From positions 81,198-145,197 of the forward strand of contig JAJRRO010000018.1 of the NCBI GenBank assembly GCA_024279425.1: a stretch of 64,000 bases of DNA. The letters are read 5' to 3'. Below are positions 55,327 to 64,000 of the stretch, one piece after another (within the stretch, counting starts at the first letter, position 1; every line of letters starts with the position of its first letter). Under the pieces are notes generated by a model. That model saw only the letters and a program-made list of their open reading frames with translations, made no database searches and had not been told where the DNA came from. The DNA comes from Bacteroidota bacterium. GTDB taxonomy: Bacteria; Bacteroidota; Bacteroidia; Flavobacteriales; Flavobacteriaceae. Position numbers and translations under genes: made by a program.

Positions 55327-56619
55327 TTATGCAATAACTGATTTATCAATGGTGGCAAAAGCCTGCTCTAAATCAGATTTTAAATCTTCAAGGTCCTCAA
55401 TCCCTACGGACAAACGAATCAAATCCTGTGTAACCCCAGTCGAAATCTGGGCGACCTCATCCAATTGCTGGTGTGTTGTACTGGAAGGGTGAATTATCAG
55501 TGATTTTGTATCTCCAATATTTGCCAATAGAGAGAATATCTTGGTTTCATCGACAATCTTCTTAGCAGATTCGAAACCACCTTTTACGCCAAAAGTAACT
55601 AATCCACTTTGTCCCTTTGGCAAATACTCCTTGGCCAGGGCATGATACTTGCTTGATTCTAATCCGGGATAATTTACCCAAATAACCTCATCACGGTTTT
55701 CTAACCACTGCGCCAATTCCAGGGCATTTTTACTATGTTGTCTCATTCTAACTTCCAAGGTCTCCAGCCCTTGTATAATTTGGAACGCGTTAAATGGGCT
55801 TAACGCCGCTCCATAATCTCTAAGACCTTCAATACGTGCCTTGATAATAAAGGCCAATGGCCCTACCGCATCATGATAAATTAATCCATGATAACCGGAC
55901 GATGGCTCGGTAAATTCTGGAAATTTTCCATTGGTCCAATCAAAAGTTCCGGCATCAATAATGGCGCCTCCTAAAGCTGTACCATTTCCATTGATATATT
56001 TGGTCAAGGAATGAATAACAATATCTGCCCCATACTCAATAGGATTCAACAAAGCAGGCGTGGCAACAGTATTATCAACAATAAACGGAACTTTTGCCGC
56101 TTTGGCTTCCGAAGAAATAGCTTTTAAATCAAGAACATCCAATTTCGGATTCCCCAAGGATTCAACAAAAATGGCCCGAGTATTATCTTGGACGGCCTTT
56201 CCAAAGTTCGTTGGATCGGAAGGGTCGACAAAAGTGGTAGTAATTCCCAATCTCGGCAGCGTAACACTCAATAAATTGTAAGTACCTCCATATAGACTGT
56301 TCGAAGCCACAATATGATCCCCTGTCTTTAACAAGACCAATAATGCCGTAGAAATTGCCCCTGTACCTGAAGCTGTTACAATAGATCCGACTCCACCCTC
56401 TAAAACAGTCAATCGTTGCTCTAGAATATCATTTGTAGGATTGTTGATCCTTGTATAAATATTTCCGAATTCAGCTAATGCAAAGAGATTGGCAGCATGG
56501 TCTGAATTGTTGAAAACGTAAGCGGTACTTTGATAGATAGGTACTGCCCTTGTACCACCATTTGCAGTTGTGTCATGCCCAGCATGCAGGGCACATGTTG
56601 AAAATTTTTGATCACTCAT
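55327..56619 (-). CDS. metY: O-acetylhomoserine sulfhydrylase (aminocarboxypropyltransferase)
   Basis: 430-aa PLP enzyme making homocysteine from O-acetylhomoserine and sulfide. PLP Lys in SLTKYINGNGTALGG; QSTAYVFNNSDHA and YTRINNPTND are typical. The frame extends to 56652, but MSDQKFSTCALHAG at 56619 is the conserved N-terminus. First gene behind the second SAM-I riboswitch and probably heads the metY-metX/thrA-metZ transcript. Confidence 0.93.
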   Translation of the reverse strand: MSDQKFSTCALHAGHDTTANGGTRAVPIYQSTAYVFNNSDHAANLFALAEFGNIYTRINNPTNDILEQRLTVLEGGVGSIVTASGTGAISTALLVLLKTGDHIVASNSLYGGTYNLLSVTLPRLGITTTFVDPSDPTNFGKAVQDNTRAIFVESLGNPKLDVLDLKAISSEAKAAKVPFIVDNTVATPALLNPIEYGADIVIHSLTKYINGNGTALGGAIIDAGTFDWTNGKFPEFTEPSSGYHGLIYHDAVGPLAFIIKARIEGLRDYGAALSPFNAFQIIQGLETLEVRMRQHSKNALELAQWLENRDEVIWVNYPGLESSKYHALAKEYLPKGQSGLVTFGVKGGFESAKKIVDETKIFSLLANIGDTKSLIIHPSSTTHQQLDEVAQISTGVTQDLIRLSVGIEDLEDLKSDLEQAFATIDKSVIA

Positions 56620-56742
56620 TACTTTAATTTTTTTAATAACTAATAAAACCAATCAAAACAGCAGTACCCTTGCTGCAAATGAGCAACAAGAAATAATCAA
56701 AAAGTTATTAAGAAAGAGACAATTACTAAAGCAATTCGTTTC

Positions 56743-56851
56743 GTTATCTGTCTCGAAAATCATCGAGATAGAATTTAGCACCTTCTTTGTTCAGAGCACA
56801 AAGGGTTGCTAAGGCTTCAATGGGTCTATTCCCTCCACCTTTCTTGATAAC
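56743..56851 (-). ncRNA. SAM-I (S-box) riboswitch upstream of metY
   Basis: P1 arms GTTATC and GATAAC close the structure. The minus-strand core reads AAGAAAGGTGGAGGGAATAG, ACCCATTGAAGCCTTAGCAA, and AAGGTGCTAAATTCTATC, agreeing with the S-box consensus. Closely similar to the metH copy but with a different P3/P4 filling. Should shut off homocysteine synthesis when SAM is high. About 125 bases separate it from the metY start, again without a clear U-run. Confidence 0.93.
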
Positions 56852-56881
56852 ATTTCAATATGTGTTTGAACTTTTAAACGA

Positions 56882-56889
56882 CAAATATA
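56882..56889 (-). promoter_or_regulatory. Promoter -7 box of the metY riboswitch transcript
   Basis: Minus-strand TATATTTG, a perfect TAnnTTTG, 31 bases before P1 of the SAM-I element. Transcription would start at about 56875, leaving the complete aptamer in the leader. Confidence 0.55.
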
Positions 56890-56928
56890 AGGACGTGTTA
56901 GGGGATTTTCCTAATCTTTTTAAAAAAA

Positions 56929-58185
56929 TTACATTTTAAAGGCTGTTTTCACAGCATTTACCATGTCTAATTTTTCCCATGTAAACAGTTCCAGTTCTCT
57001 CTCAATTCTCCCATTGTATGGTGATTCAAATACTTTTGTGACAATTTTTGGTTCTTTCCCCATATGTCCGTAAGCAGCTGTTTCCAAATAAATCGGGTTT
57101 CGCAATTTCAATCGTTCTTCAATTGCAAAAGGGCGCATATCGAATAATTTTGAAACTATCCCAGCAATTTCCCCATCTGAGTAATTTATCTTGGATGTAC
57201 CATAGGTGTTTACAAATATCGATGTTGGCTCTACTACCCCAATTGCGTAACTAACTTGCACCAAAATTTCATCAGAAACACCGGCTGCCACTAAATTCTT
57301 AGCTGCATGGCGAGCTGCATAAGCAGCACTTCGATCAACCTTACTCGGGTCTTTACCACTAAAGGCTCCACCACCATGGGCCCCTTTACCTCCATAGGTA
57401 TCTACAATGATCTTTCGGCCAGTTAATCCGGTATCCCCATGAGGACCACCGATGACAAACTTCCCAGTAGGGTTAATATGGTATTTTATTTGATCATCGA
57501 ACAAAACTCGGACACTATTTGGCAATTGTTCGATCACTTTAGGGATCAAGATTGAAATAATATCTCCCTTGATTTTAGAAAGCATTTTAGCATCGTCTGG
57601 ATCAAAAGCGTCATGTTGTGTCGAAACCACAATGGTATCTATGCGCTGTGGTACATTTTCATCAGAATACTCAATGGTCACCTGGGCCTTTGCATCAGGT
57701 CTTAGATAGGAAATCTCGCTCCCCTCCTTTCTCAATTCTGCCAAGGTTTTTAGAATTCTATGTGAAATGTCCAATGCCAAGGGCATATAGTTTTCGGTTT
57801 CTTTGGTGGCGTAACCGAACATCATTCCTTGATCGCCAGCCCCCTGTTCTTCCTTGGATCCGCGATCCACTCCTTGATTTATATCTTGGGATTGTTCGTG
57901 AATCAAAGAAATTACACCGCAAGAATCCCCGCTAAATTGATATTCGCCTTTGGTATAGCCAATTTTATTGATGACCTCTCTGGCAATATTTTGCACATCC
58001 AAATACGTATGGCTTTTTACTTCACCGGCCAATACGACTTGACCAGTAGTCACCAAGGTTTCACAAGCCACTTTACTATCTGGATCAAACGCCAAAAAAT
58101 AATCCAATAGAGCATCACTGATTTGGTCGGCCACTTTGTCCGGATGCCCTTCACTTACAGATTCTGAGGTGAATAAATATGCCAT
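56929..58185 (-). CDS. metK: S-adenosylmethionine synthetase
   Basis: Makes SAM from methionine and [35 protein letters not shown], the [20 protein letters not shown] block (given in parts) and [16 protein letters not shown] are all present. 418 aa. It has its own leader with a SAM-II-like element and ends 78 bases before the metY riboswitch region begins. Confidence 0.96.
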   Translation of the reverse strand: MAYLFTSESVSEGHPDKVADQISDALLDYFLAFDPDSKVACETLVTTGQVVLAGEVKSHTYLDVQNIAREVINKIGYTKGEYQFSGDSCGVISLIHEQSQDINQGVDRGSKEEQGAGDQGMMFGYATKETENYMPLALDISHRILKTLAELRKEGSEISYLRPDAKAQVTIEYSDENVPQRIDTIVVSTQHDAFDPDDAKMLSKIKGDIISILIPKVIEQLPNSVRVLFDDQIKYHINPTGKFVIGGPHGDTGLTGRKIIVDTYGGKGAHGGGAFSGKDPSKVDRSAAYAARHAAKNLVAAGVSDEILVQVSYAIGVVEPTSIFVNTYGTSKINYSDGEIAGIVSKLFDMRPFAIEERLKLRNPIYLETAAYGHMGKEPKIVTKVFESPYNGRIERELELFTWEKLDMVNAVKTAFKM

Positions 58186-58261
58186 TTGTTTTTAGAATAA
58201 ACGGAAAGATAGATTTAATTGATTGCTGATGAAGCTAAAGTACTGAAATGTCTCAGTAGAT

Positions 58262-58335
58262 ACTGCTTTAGCATTTTAAGATACTGAAAAAAGTTCAGCA
58301 TGCGAGGTTGCAATCAGTCAAATCTTTCCTCCTAA
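58262..58335 (-). ncRNA. SAM-II-like riboswitch upstream of metK
   Basis: The minus-strand sequence has the SAM-II pseudoknot order. P1 arm GAGG, then GATTTGACTGATTGCAA, then CCTC, then an A/T-rich segment with TTAAAAT and finally GCTAAAGC. These match the conserved GAUUURAC...AUUGCAA...UAAAnnnGCUAAA blocks recalled for SAM-II. Unusual: a small extra hairpin (CTGAA-ctttt-TTCAG, 58298-58284) between P1 and TTAAA, and three extra A after the P1 5' arm. The last strand GCTAAAG can also pair with CTTTAGC at 58240-58234, a plausible off/on switch. Class assignment is from memory of the consensus. Confidence 0.62.
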
Positions 58336-58343
58336 GTAAGCAA

Positions 58344-58373
58344 CAAAAGTAAGAAAATTGTTTTGTCTCAAAA
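58344..58373 (-). promoter_or_regulatory. Promoter of the metK leader
   Basis: Minus strand: TTTTG at 58373-58369, 17-bp spacer, TACTTTTG at 58351-58344. Both elements fit the Bacteroidota consensus (TTTG, TAnnTTTG). The predicted start, about 7 bases on, is close to the first base of the SAM-II-like aptamer. Confidence 0.65.
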
Positions 58374-58503
58374 CGATTTGTCCAAGATTTATTAAAAACA
58401 TTGGTCTAGCATCAATCTAATTCAGGTGAACATTCTGCAACTATTATATATCTCAGATGAATTCACCCTTTTGAAAGATATTCAACTCGTGGTATTTATA
58501 AGA

Positions 58504-61272
58504 TTATAAATTATACCTCACCTTCAAGGTGATGTACCTTGGCTGTATAAAGTACTCACTAGTACTTACGGAAAGTGTGTTGATACTATCTTGATTTAAA
58601 GATTTGGTGTCAGCCAAATTCGTAGCCTTCAAAATGTACTCCCACTTACTGTCCTTTTTTTGATAGCCAAGTGAAGCATTTAAAAAAGTATAGTTATTAA
58701 GAGACTCTTTGTCCCTTTTGTAGTTATAGTGCGAATAGTCAATATTAAAAATAAAGCCCTTTAAAAACTGCGCATCTACTTTTATAGTCGGGGTATGTGT
58801 ATAATAGGTAACAGGTGTTGCTCCTTGCTTATAATCGTTTACAGATAATCTATATCCAAATTCAATGTTTGGGGCGTTCAAAAAACGTGTTCCCATACTT
58901 GCCCTATATGAGGTAGTGTAAGATTCATTTGCCAATTGTAATCCATTTATAAACTGATTGAATTTAGAATACGACATATTTGCACCAACCCCAGCTTTTA
59001 TCTTTCCAAAAGTTCTATTATATGATCCATTCACCGAAAAGGTCTCATCAGCAAAGTCTGAATTAAAGGGTGTAGATACACGGTTTGCTGTTTGTATATT
59101 CATTGTAGGGTCATCAGGATCTGGATAACTAAAAAATTGAGACATAGAACGTACCTGATCAACCCGCTTGCTATAATTAATGGAACCGCGAATATTGGAA
59201 AAATTAAACATGTTAAAATTATTGTACCGTAAATTTAAATTGTGCGATAATGCATTTTCCAATTCCCGATTCCCCTGAAATAAAGAGTTATAATTATTAA
59301 ACACCAAAGCTTCCGCAAATTGATTTACATCCGAAAAATTGGTCTGCATACTATACCTGAAATTTAAATCTTCACTATTCTTTAACTGCATTCTAGTATT
59401 AAAGTTGGGCAGAAAACGTATAAAATTGTTCTTCACTAAAGCATTCGATTGCACATTCTTAGTCATATAATTATGAACCGACACACTAGGAGTAAATGTA
59501 AAAATGCCTGCTTTCAGTCTGTACTGAATCCCCAAATACAAATCCCTTAAATTATATTTAATGTCATTTTCCACGCTTTCTTGTGCATTGCTCAAACTAA
59601 GGGTGTTTCCAGTATCCAAAATCTGGAAAATTTCAGAATTAAACTTCTGGGTACTCAATAAAGACCCCAAAGTGAATTTAATATTGCTCTTAGTCCCTAA
59701 CACATACCAGTAATTCAATTTTGCATCAAATTTATTGGTCTTTACCAATTTGTCCTGGTTCACATTGTACCCAGACTGGCTATTGTCAAGACCTAAAATT
59801 TCAGAAAATCTAAATTGGTCGCTCTGAGTCAATGCTGCACTGTAAAAAGGATCTTCTTCTTGTAATAGATGCTGCACTTCCAGAGCAAAGATATTCTTGG
59901 CGTCTAACGTATAGTAATAATTAAGGTTTTGATTAATACTGAAAGGATCTTGCTTTTGAACCTCATCGATAGCTCCTGTCAATGATGAAAATACATCTCT
60001 ATCCTGGCTTTGCTTAGAGATTCTTCCAAAAAAATCATAATCAAAATGATTATCGGCATTGGGCTTATAACTGGAGCTTAATTTCAAAAGCCCCAAATCA
60101 CTTTTCTGAGATGTCTTACTTTCTGTTTCTTCATCGGCACCTTGTACAATCTCGCTCTCAGCTTGAATATAATCAACTGAACTGTTTTGCTGCATAAGGG
60201 TACGATTGCCGGAATAAATTGCAAAACCGCTTAAATCCCATGTTTTCTTAGGCGCCTGACTAAAATTTACAGCTCCAAATTTTGAAGTAATATCCAAGGC
60301 CTTGTTGTTTTGCAAAGAAAGAAACCCCATATCACTTGAACCCACATTAAAGTTAGTCCCGCTATTGCTACCTACCCCCCTAAATCCTCCCGTAAATCTA
60401 AAATAATCTCTTCTGGTAAACGGTACTTCCCCGGTATTGTTCAAATTAGTAATAATATTAATACTGCTTTTTGGGCTGTAATAAAACAGTTTGGGATGTG
60501 CAATATAACGCTCTTCATTCCCAACTCCCATGGTTACCTCGCCAAACCAAAAGTTCTTTTTTCCTTCTTTTAATTTAATATTGATAGCGTAACTATCTTG
60601 ATTATCTCGAACACTTTTTAACTGACCAACCTCGTCAAAGTTTTTTAATATCTGGATTTTATCCAACGCATTGGCAGGTATGTTTTTTGAGGCCAATTTA
60701 CTGTCGCCATCAAAAAAGTCCTTTCCTTCTACCATTACTTTTCCAACAGTTTTCCCTTCCACCTCTATTTCACCATCATCACTAACCTCAACTCCTGGAA
60801 GGTTTCTCAAGACATCTTCGAGTTTTTTTTCTGTTCCAGTGGTAAACGAATCCGCATTATATTAAATGGTATCCCCTTTTACAACCACCGGCATTTCATA
60901 AGTGATTTCAACCCCATCGAGGTTTTCTACCTGTTCATTTAATGTAAAGTCATTGGCTATATCAGTTTCCAAAGTAGTTATCTCTATCTGCTTGCTCTCA
61001 AACCCTAAATAACTAACTTTTAAGCTATATTTGGTATTCGTCTTTACACTAACCTTGTACATCCCCCTGTCGTTTGTAATCCCAAACCCATCCAATACTT
61101 TGGTCTCTTGGTTTATGGCCACAACATTGGCCATACCCAATGGCATATTCAAGCTATCCGTCACTGTTCCCGTTACGTTTATTTTTTGAGCTGAAATGGC
61201 ATTGGAGACCATAAACACGAGCATACCCAATAAAAACCTCGTCAATCCTGTCATTCTATATTGGATATTCAA
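58504..61272 (-). pseudogene. TonB-dependent receptor-like outer-membrane protein, interrupted by one in-frame TAA
   Basis: One frame of 921 sense codons broken by TAA at 60864-60862. The first 136 aa have a signal peptide (to ISAQ), a carboxypeptidase-like regulatory domain (VTGTVTDSLNMPLGMANVVA) and the start of the plug (VVKGDTI). After the stop the same frame goes on as YNADSFTTGTEKKLEDVLRN, the usual continuation, then plug and a 22-strand-like barrel ending in LKVRYNL. The part after the stop could only restart at a later Met without a signal peptide, so the protein is probably not made. Sequencing error or readthrough cannot be excluded. Confidence 0.87.
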
Positions 61273-62123
61273 TTAATCCTTCTTCCTCTCCCACCTGGGC
61301 CATCTCCCCTTCTAAAATTCTCTCGCATTTCTTTTATTTTCTCGGCCATAATCCCATCATATTCTTTTTGAGAAACTTCTTTTCCTTTTTTAGGAGGAGC
61401 GACAGTTATTCTATCCTGAGCATTCATGACAATTTTAGTACATATTAAGGTTGTTCGGTCATCATTAACTTCTAAAATAAGACCGGGGAGTCCCCAATAT
61501 TCCCCTGGCCCTTGGCTAATAGGAATATCCAAAGTATACCATGCTGTGATTGTTCTTTCAGATGGGACCTCTATTTTTTCAGTATTTTCTCCATTCCCAC
61601 GTCTTCCTCTAAATATTCTACGAAATCCATCTGAAGTTGAAGTATCAATTCGTTTTGTTACAGTAGCCATGTAGCAAGTGTAATTCCCTATTTTTTTGGT
61701 TTCCGAACCCATTTGCCATTCCAACTTTTTCAAGTCATCTTTTATTAAAAACAACTTACCAAACATTTCTACTTGTTTGGTATAATTTGCATCCTTTATA
61801 TTTTTATAATGTTTACCCGCGTCACCACTCATCATCCTAAAAAACCCACCTCCACGACCGCCATTTGTACTTGGCGCCCCTAATTGCTCGTCCTCTACGT
61901 AAAAGGAAGAGGTTCTATCGAAAGTTAGTATGAACGTCTTTTCAAACGCATTTTTCATACGCTCCATAATCTGTTTTCTTCGTGCCTCTGGAATTTCCCT
62001 ACCTCCGAAATTCGTATCTATAGTGGTTTTGCTTTCATAATAGGCCTTACCTTGAAATTCCTGGCTGTAAGAAGTTGCCAACAGGGAAAAGAAAACTATG
62101 ATAAAAAATATATTGTTTTTCAT
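61269..62123 (-). CDS. GLPGLI family protein
   Basis: 284 aa exported protein with signal peptide MKNNIFFIIVFFSLLATSYS and the eponymous YWGLPGLILEVND motif near the end. The open frame reaches 62168, but the ATG at 62123 gives the signal peptide. Overlaps the TonB-receptor gene by 4 bases. GLPGLI genes are regularly paired with TonB-dependent beta-barrel genes in Bacteroidota; function unknown, possibly periplasmic or surface. If the receptor is dead, this partner may be unused. Confidence 0.85.
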   Translation of the reverse strand: MKNNIFFIIVFFSLLATSYSQEFQGKAYYESKTTIDTNFGGREIPEARRKQIMERMKNAFEKTFILTFDRTSSFYVEDEQLGAPSTNGGRGGGFFRMMSGDAGKHYKNIKDANYTKQVEMFGKLFLIKDDLKKLEWQMGSETKKIGNYTCYMATVTKRIDTSTSDGFRRIFRGRRGNGENTEKIEVPSERTITAWYTLDIPISQGPGEYWGLPGLILEVNDDRTTLICTKIVMNAQDRITVAPPKKGKEVSQKEYDGIMAEKIKEMRENFRRGDGPGGRGRRIN

Positions 62124-62316
62124 TTGGCAGTATTTTGATTTAGATATTGGACTAAAATAATACCACATGGTTTAACTAGGTCACTAAAGAAATGTAAATA
62201 TCTTGTACATAGTTTTTTTCTTCGGATATTACCATAAAGATTTTATCATCATGCTGATATCTTGTATATTGTGCTACTATGATAAAATCATAACCAACCA
62301 TAAACTATTATTAAAC

Positions 62317-62931
62317 ATGCATATTGCAGTTGCAGGAAACATTGGTGCCGGAAAGACCACTCTAACAAAATTACTTGCAAAACATTATAAATGGGAAGCA
62401 CACTTCGAGGATGTAGTTGACAACCCATATCTAGATGATTTCTATAATCAAATGGAACGATGGAGCTTTAATCTACAGATTTACTTCTTAAACCATAGGT
62501 ATAGGCAAGTTCTTAAGTTCCGGGAAAGCGGGAAGAACATTATCCAGGATAGAACCATCTATGAGGATGCCTATATTTTCGCGCCCAACTTACACGCCAT
62601 GGGGCTAATGACCAATAGAGACTTTACCAACTATTCCAGTCTGTTTGATTTGATGGAAAGTTTGGTGCAACCGCCCGACCTTTTAATTTACCTAAGGAGT
62701 TCCATACCCAATTTGGTAAGCCAAATACATAAGCGTGGACGCGAGTACGAAAACTCTATTTCAATCGATTATTTAAGTCGGTTGAATGAACGCTATGAAG
62801 CCTGGGTTCATGGATACGAAAAAGGAAATCTTTTGGTCATTGATGTTGACAATTTGAATTTTGTGGACAAACCAGAGGACTTGGGGGAAGTGATCAATAA
62901 AATCGATGCTCAAATCCATGGTCTTTTTTAA
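62317..62931 (+). CDS. Deoxynucleoside kinase
   Basis: Salvage kinase phosphorylating deoxynucleosides. P-loop AVAGNIGAGKTTLTKLL, DRTIYEDAYIFA (the ERS/DRT-type motif), and the LID region IHKRGREYENSI. 204 aa from the ATG at 62317; a longer frame starting at 62203 adds 38 hydrophobic, family-unlike residues (MYIVFFFGYY) and is rejected. Confidence 0.92.
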   Translation: MHIAVAGNIGAGKTTLTKLLAKHYKWEAHFEDVVDNPYLDDFYNQMERWSFNLQIYFLNHRYRQVLKFRESGKNIIQDRTIYEDAYIFAPNLHAMGLMTNRDFTNYSSLFDLMESLVQPPDLLIYLRSSIPNLVSQIHKRGREYENSISIDYLSRLNERYEAWVHGYEKGNLLVIDVDNLNFVDKPEDLGEVINKIDAQIHGLF

Positions 62932-62989
62932 GATATAAGACCTTTTAATAACTGATCAGGAAGAGTATCTCTAAAAGGCAATTCTTTCT

Positions 62990-63060
62990 GTCAGTTCGAT
63001 CGGAGTCGAGAACTTGATCTTTCTAAAAATCAAAAGGTTTCGACTGCGCTCAACCCTGAC
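62990..63060. repeat. Long imperfect hairpin, REP/MITE-like element
   Basis: Begins GTCAGTTCGATCGGAGTCGA and ends GGTTTCGACTGCGCTCAACC then CTGAC. The two ends are inverted copies with a few mismatches around a central TTGAT...ATCAA. The right arm shares CGACTGCGCTCA with the repeats at 36418 and 39381, so these belong to one repeat family. Confidence 0.7.
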
Positions 63061-63378
63061 AATACCATAATTCCTGTACTTTTTAGACTCTCTTCCTATT
63101 TTAACGCACAAGGCCTCCTCCTTTTTCCATTGACCAACGCTTGATTCAATTTCTTGGTGTAACTTCTTGGACCTTTATTTTCATATTTAACATGAAAAGA
63201 GAATGGGTTTCATAGTCAAAAAGCACACTTACTCATTCAAAAGCGACTTTCCCTTATTCCCCATTTTTTTAGTGCTATTCAAACTATAGATTTATAAAAA
63301 CATTAACAAGACCTAAAAACTAACTATATCAATGCCGGATACTGATATGGTGGACCTGAAAAAAAAATATTAAACCCT

Positions 63379-63396
63379 GTCCGCCAACTGGCGGAC
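63379..63396. repeat. Palindrome GTCCGCCAACTGGCGGAC
   Basis: 8-bp GC-rich arms around a 2-base centre, 11 bases before the tonB start. A type of dispersed intergenic palindrome in flavobacteria. Being so close to the start it could affect tonB translation. Confidence 0.6.
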
Positions 63397-63407
63397 CAAA
63401 ACTTTAA

Positions 63408-63902
63408 ATGATGGAACTAAAAAAGAATCCAAAAAAAGACCTGAACAGAAATAGCAGCATCTACTTTGTAATAGGTTTGGTGACGGTATTAATGTTGACC
63501 TTTATTGCCTTAGAATGGAAGACCTATGATAAGGTCCAAATCGATTATACCTGCATGAGCACGCCAGATATTGACTTGACCGAAGAGCCCCCGCCATTGA
63601 TTCTTCCAAATACCCCACCGCCTCCACCGCCGGTTGCGCCTACTTTGATTGAGGTCGCTCCTAATGATACAGAACTTCCTGAAACAGAAATAGCGGCCAA
63701 TATTGAAGACCCTGATGAATCCATTCCAATTGCGGAAATAGCTTACGAAGAGCCAGAGCCGGAAATTGATGTTATTTGGACCACAATCGAGGAAGTACCC
63801 GTTTTTCCTGGTTGTGAGGATGAAAAGGACAAGAGGGCCTGTTTTCAAAAAATGATAAATAGTCGTTCCTTACCGACTAAGGGTTTGATGTTTATTGATT
63901 AG
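63408..63902 (+). pseudogene. tonB: TonB energy-transducer, truncated by an insertion sequence
   Basis: 164 aa as open. N-terminal membrane helix (SSIYFVIGLVTVLMLTFIAL), proline-rich and acidic periplasmic spacer (LPNTPPPPPPVAPTL, EEPEPEIDVI), then the start of the conserved region (VPVFPGCEDEKDKRACFQKM, the usual lead-in to the C-terminal TonB domain). At about 63858 homology stops; the last dozen residues (SRSLPTKGLMFID) are read from the inserted DNA, and the C-terminal receptor-binding domain is missing. The protein cannot couple receptors. The initiator could be the first or second Met. Confidence 0.82.
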
Positions 63903-64000
63903 TTGAAATGTTAATTTGATAAAAAGCCAAAGTGATTTTTCAAGTTCCGCTTTAAGTTTTTTCATCATTTTCTTCAAATTCCATCCAGCGGCGGCCAAAA
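63858..64000. mobile_element. End of an insertion sequence (partial)
   Basis: Sequence after the tonB break carries a transposase 3' end on the minus strand and continues past the window. The exact terminus and target duplication cannot be fixed because the other end is not visible. Confidence 0.65.
63870..64000 (-). CDS. Transposase C-terminus, probable IS5/IS1182-like DDE type (partial)
   Basis: 43 codons are visible: LAAAGWNLKKMMKKLKAELE, then KSLWLFIKL, ending KHQTLSR-TAA. The A-A-A-x-W/F-N-L-K-K-M motif followed by a hydrophobic tail is the usual C-terminus of IS5-superfamily transposases. The frame is open to the window edge; catalytic residues lie outside. Family placement is tentative. 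Confidence 0.65.
   Translation of the reverse strand, partial: LAAAGWNLKKMMKKLKAELEKSLWLFIKLTFQLINKHQTLSR

Larger units (their letters stand above)
62932..63407. other. Repeat-rich intergenic spacer
   Basis: No gene. Holds the imperfect hairpin element at 62990-63060 and the palindrome at 63379-63396; the rest is AT-rich with no recognisable structure. Confidence 0.6.

Noticed and set aside
34407..61272. Reassignment of UAA as a sense codon to explain two interrupted genes
   Set aside because: Many intact genes in the window end normally at TAA, so the code is standard; mutation or error is simpler.
62203..62316. N-terminal 38-residue extension of the deoxynucleoside kinase
   Set aside because: Family starts at MHIAVAGNIGAGK; the extension is hydrophobic and unrelated.
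63510..63848. Minus-strand ORF opposite tonB
   Set aside because: Mirror of the proline-rich spacer (Arg/Trp-rich); no plausible protein.
1..64000. tRNA, rRNA, CRISPR arrays, prophage or defence islands
   Set aside because: No tRNA or rRNA gene, no repeat-spacer array and no phage or defence genes were recognised; gaps are short and explained above.

Overview
The window is from the chromosome of a low-GC, gliding-type marine member of the Flavobacteriaceae (Bacteroidota). The evidence is gldB/gldC, GLPGLI and head-GIN (DUF2807) proteins, TonB/beta-barrel systems, DUF3857 transglutaminase-like proteins, promoters of the TAnnTTTG type, and an almost complete lack of Shine-Dalgarno sequences. 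The genus cannot be fixed from sequence reading alone; a Maribacter/Zobellia/Arenibacter-like relative is a guess.

Layout. 1-3160 (minus): start of the division and cell-wall cluster mraZ-rsmH-ftsL-ftsI, with ftsI running off the edge. 3.3-4.7 kb (plus): alpha/beta hydrolase and engB. 4.8-8.4 kb (minus): a small unknown protein, phosphofructokinase, gldC, gldB. 8.5-10 kb (plus): nadE and a NarL-type response regulator lacking the phospho-acceptor Asp. 10-25.4 kb (mostly minus): dnaG, an ECF sigma/anti-sigma/outer-membrane triad, polyprenyl synthase, rlmN, queA, aroA, a MazG-like hydrolase, two DUF3857 proteins, dtd and rsgA. 26.8-30.9 kb (minus): an aromatic amino acid operon pheA-aminotransferase-tyrA-aroG/chorismate mutase, preceded by a Phe/Tyr-rich leader peptide and a transcription attenuator. 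31-37.6 kb (minus): a large GT117/DUF2723 membrane protein, a membrane-bound LuxR regulator broken by one in-frame stop, a hydrolase remnant, a head-GIN protein and a PagL-like deacylase.

37.7-58.3 kb (minus) is a 20-kb sulfur and methionine supercluster: metF, a split metH, siroheme synthesis, a sulfite reductase with a HEPN-like tail, cysN, cysD, cysH, a DUF2061 protein, an Rrf2 regulator, metZ, a MetX-aspartokinase-homoserine dehydrogenase fusion, metY and metK. It takes sulfate to sulfide, aspartate to O-acylhomoserine, and joins them to homocysteine, methionine and SAM. Three SAM riboswitches of two classes guard it: SAM-I before metH and metY, SAM-II-like before metK. A shared 26-bp motif at three sites suggests a separate, probably Rrf2-type, control of the sulfate arm.

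58.5-64 kb holds a TonB-dependent receptor gene broken by an in-frame TAA, a GLPGLI protein, a deoxynucleoside kinase, a repeat-rich spacer, and a tonB gene cut off by an insertion sequence whose transposase runs off the right edge. Dispersed palindromic repeats occur throughout the right half; two copies lie inside coding sequence.

The most notable signals are the pheA attenuator, the SAM-II-like element with an extra hairpin, the three-site sulfur operator, the two single-TAA broken genes, and a four-helix-bundle gene that looks inserted between the metH halves.
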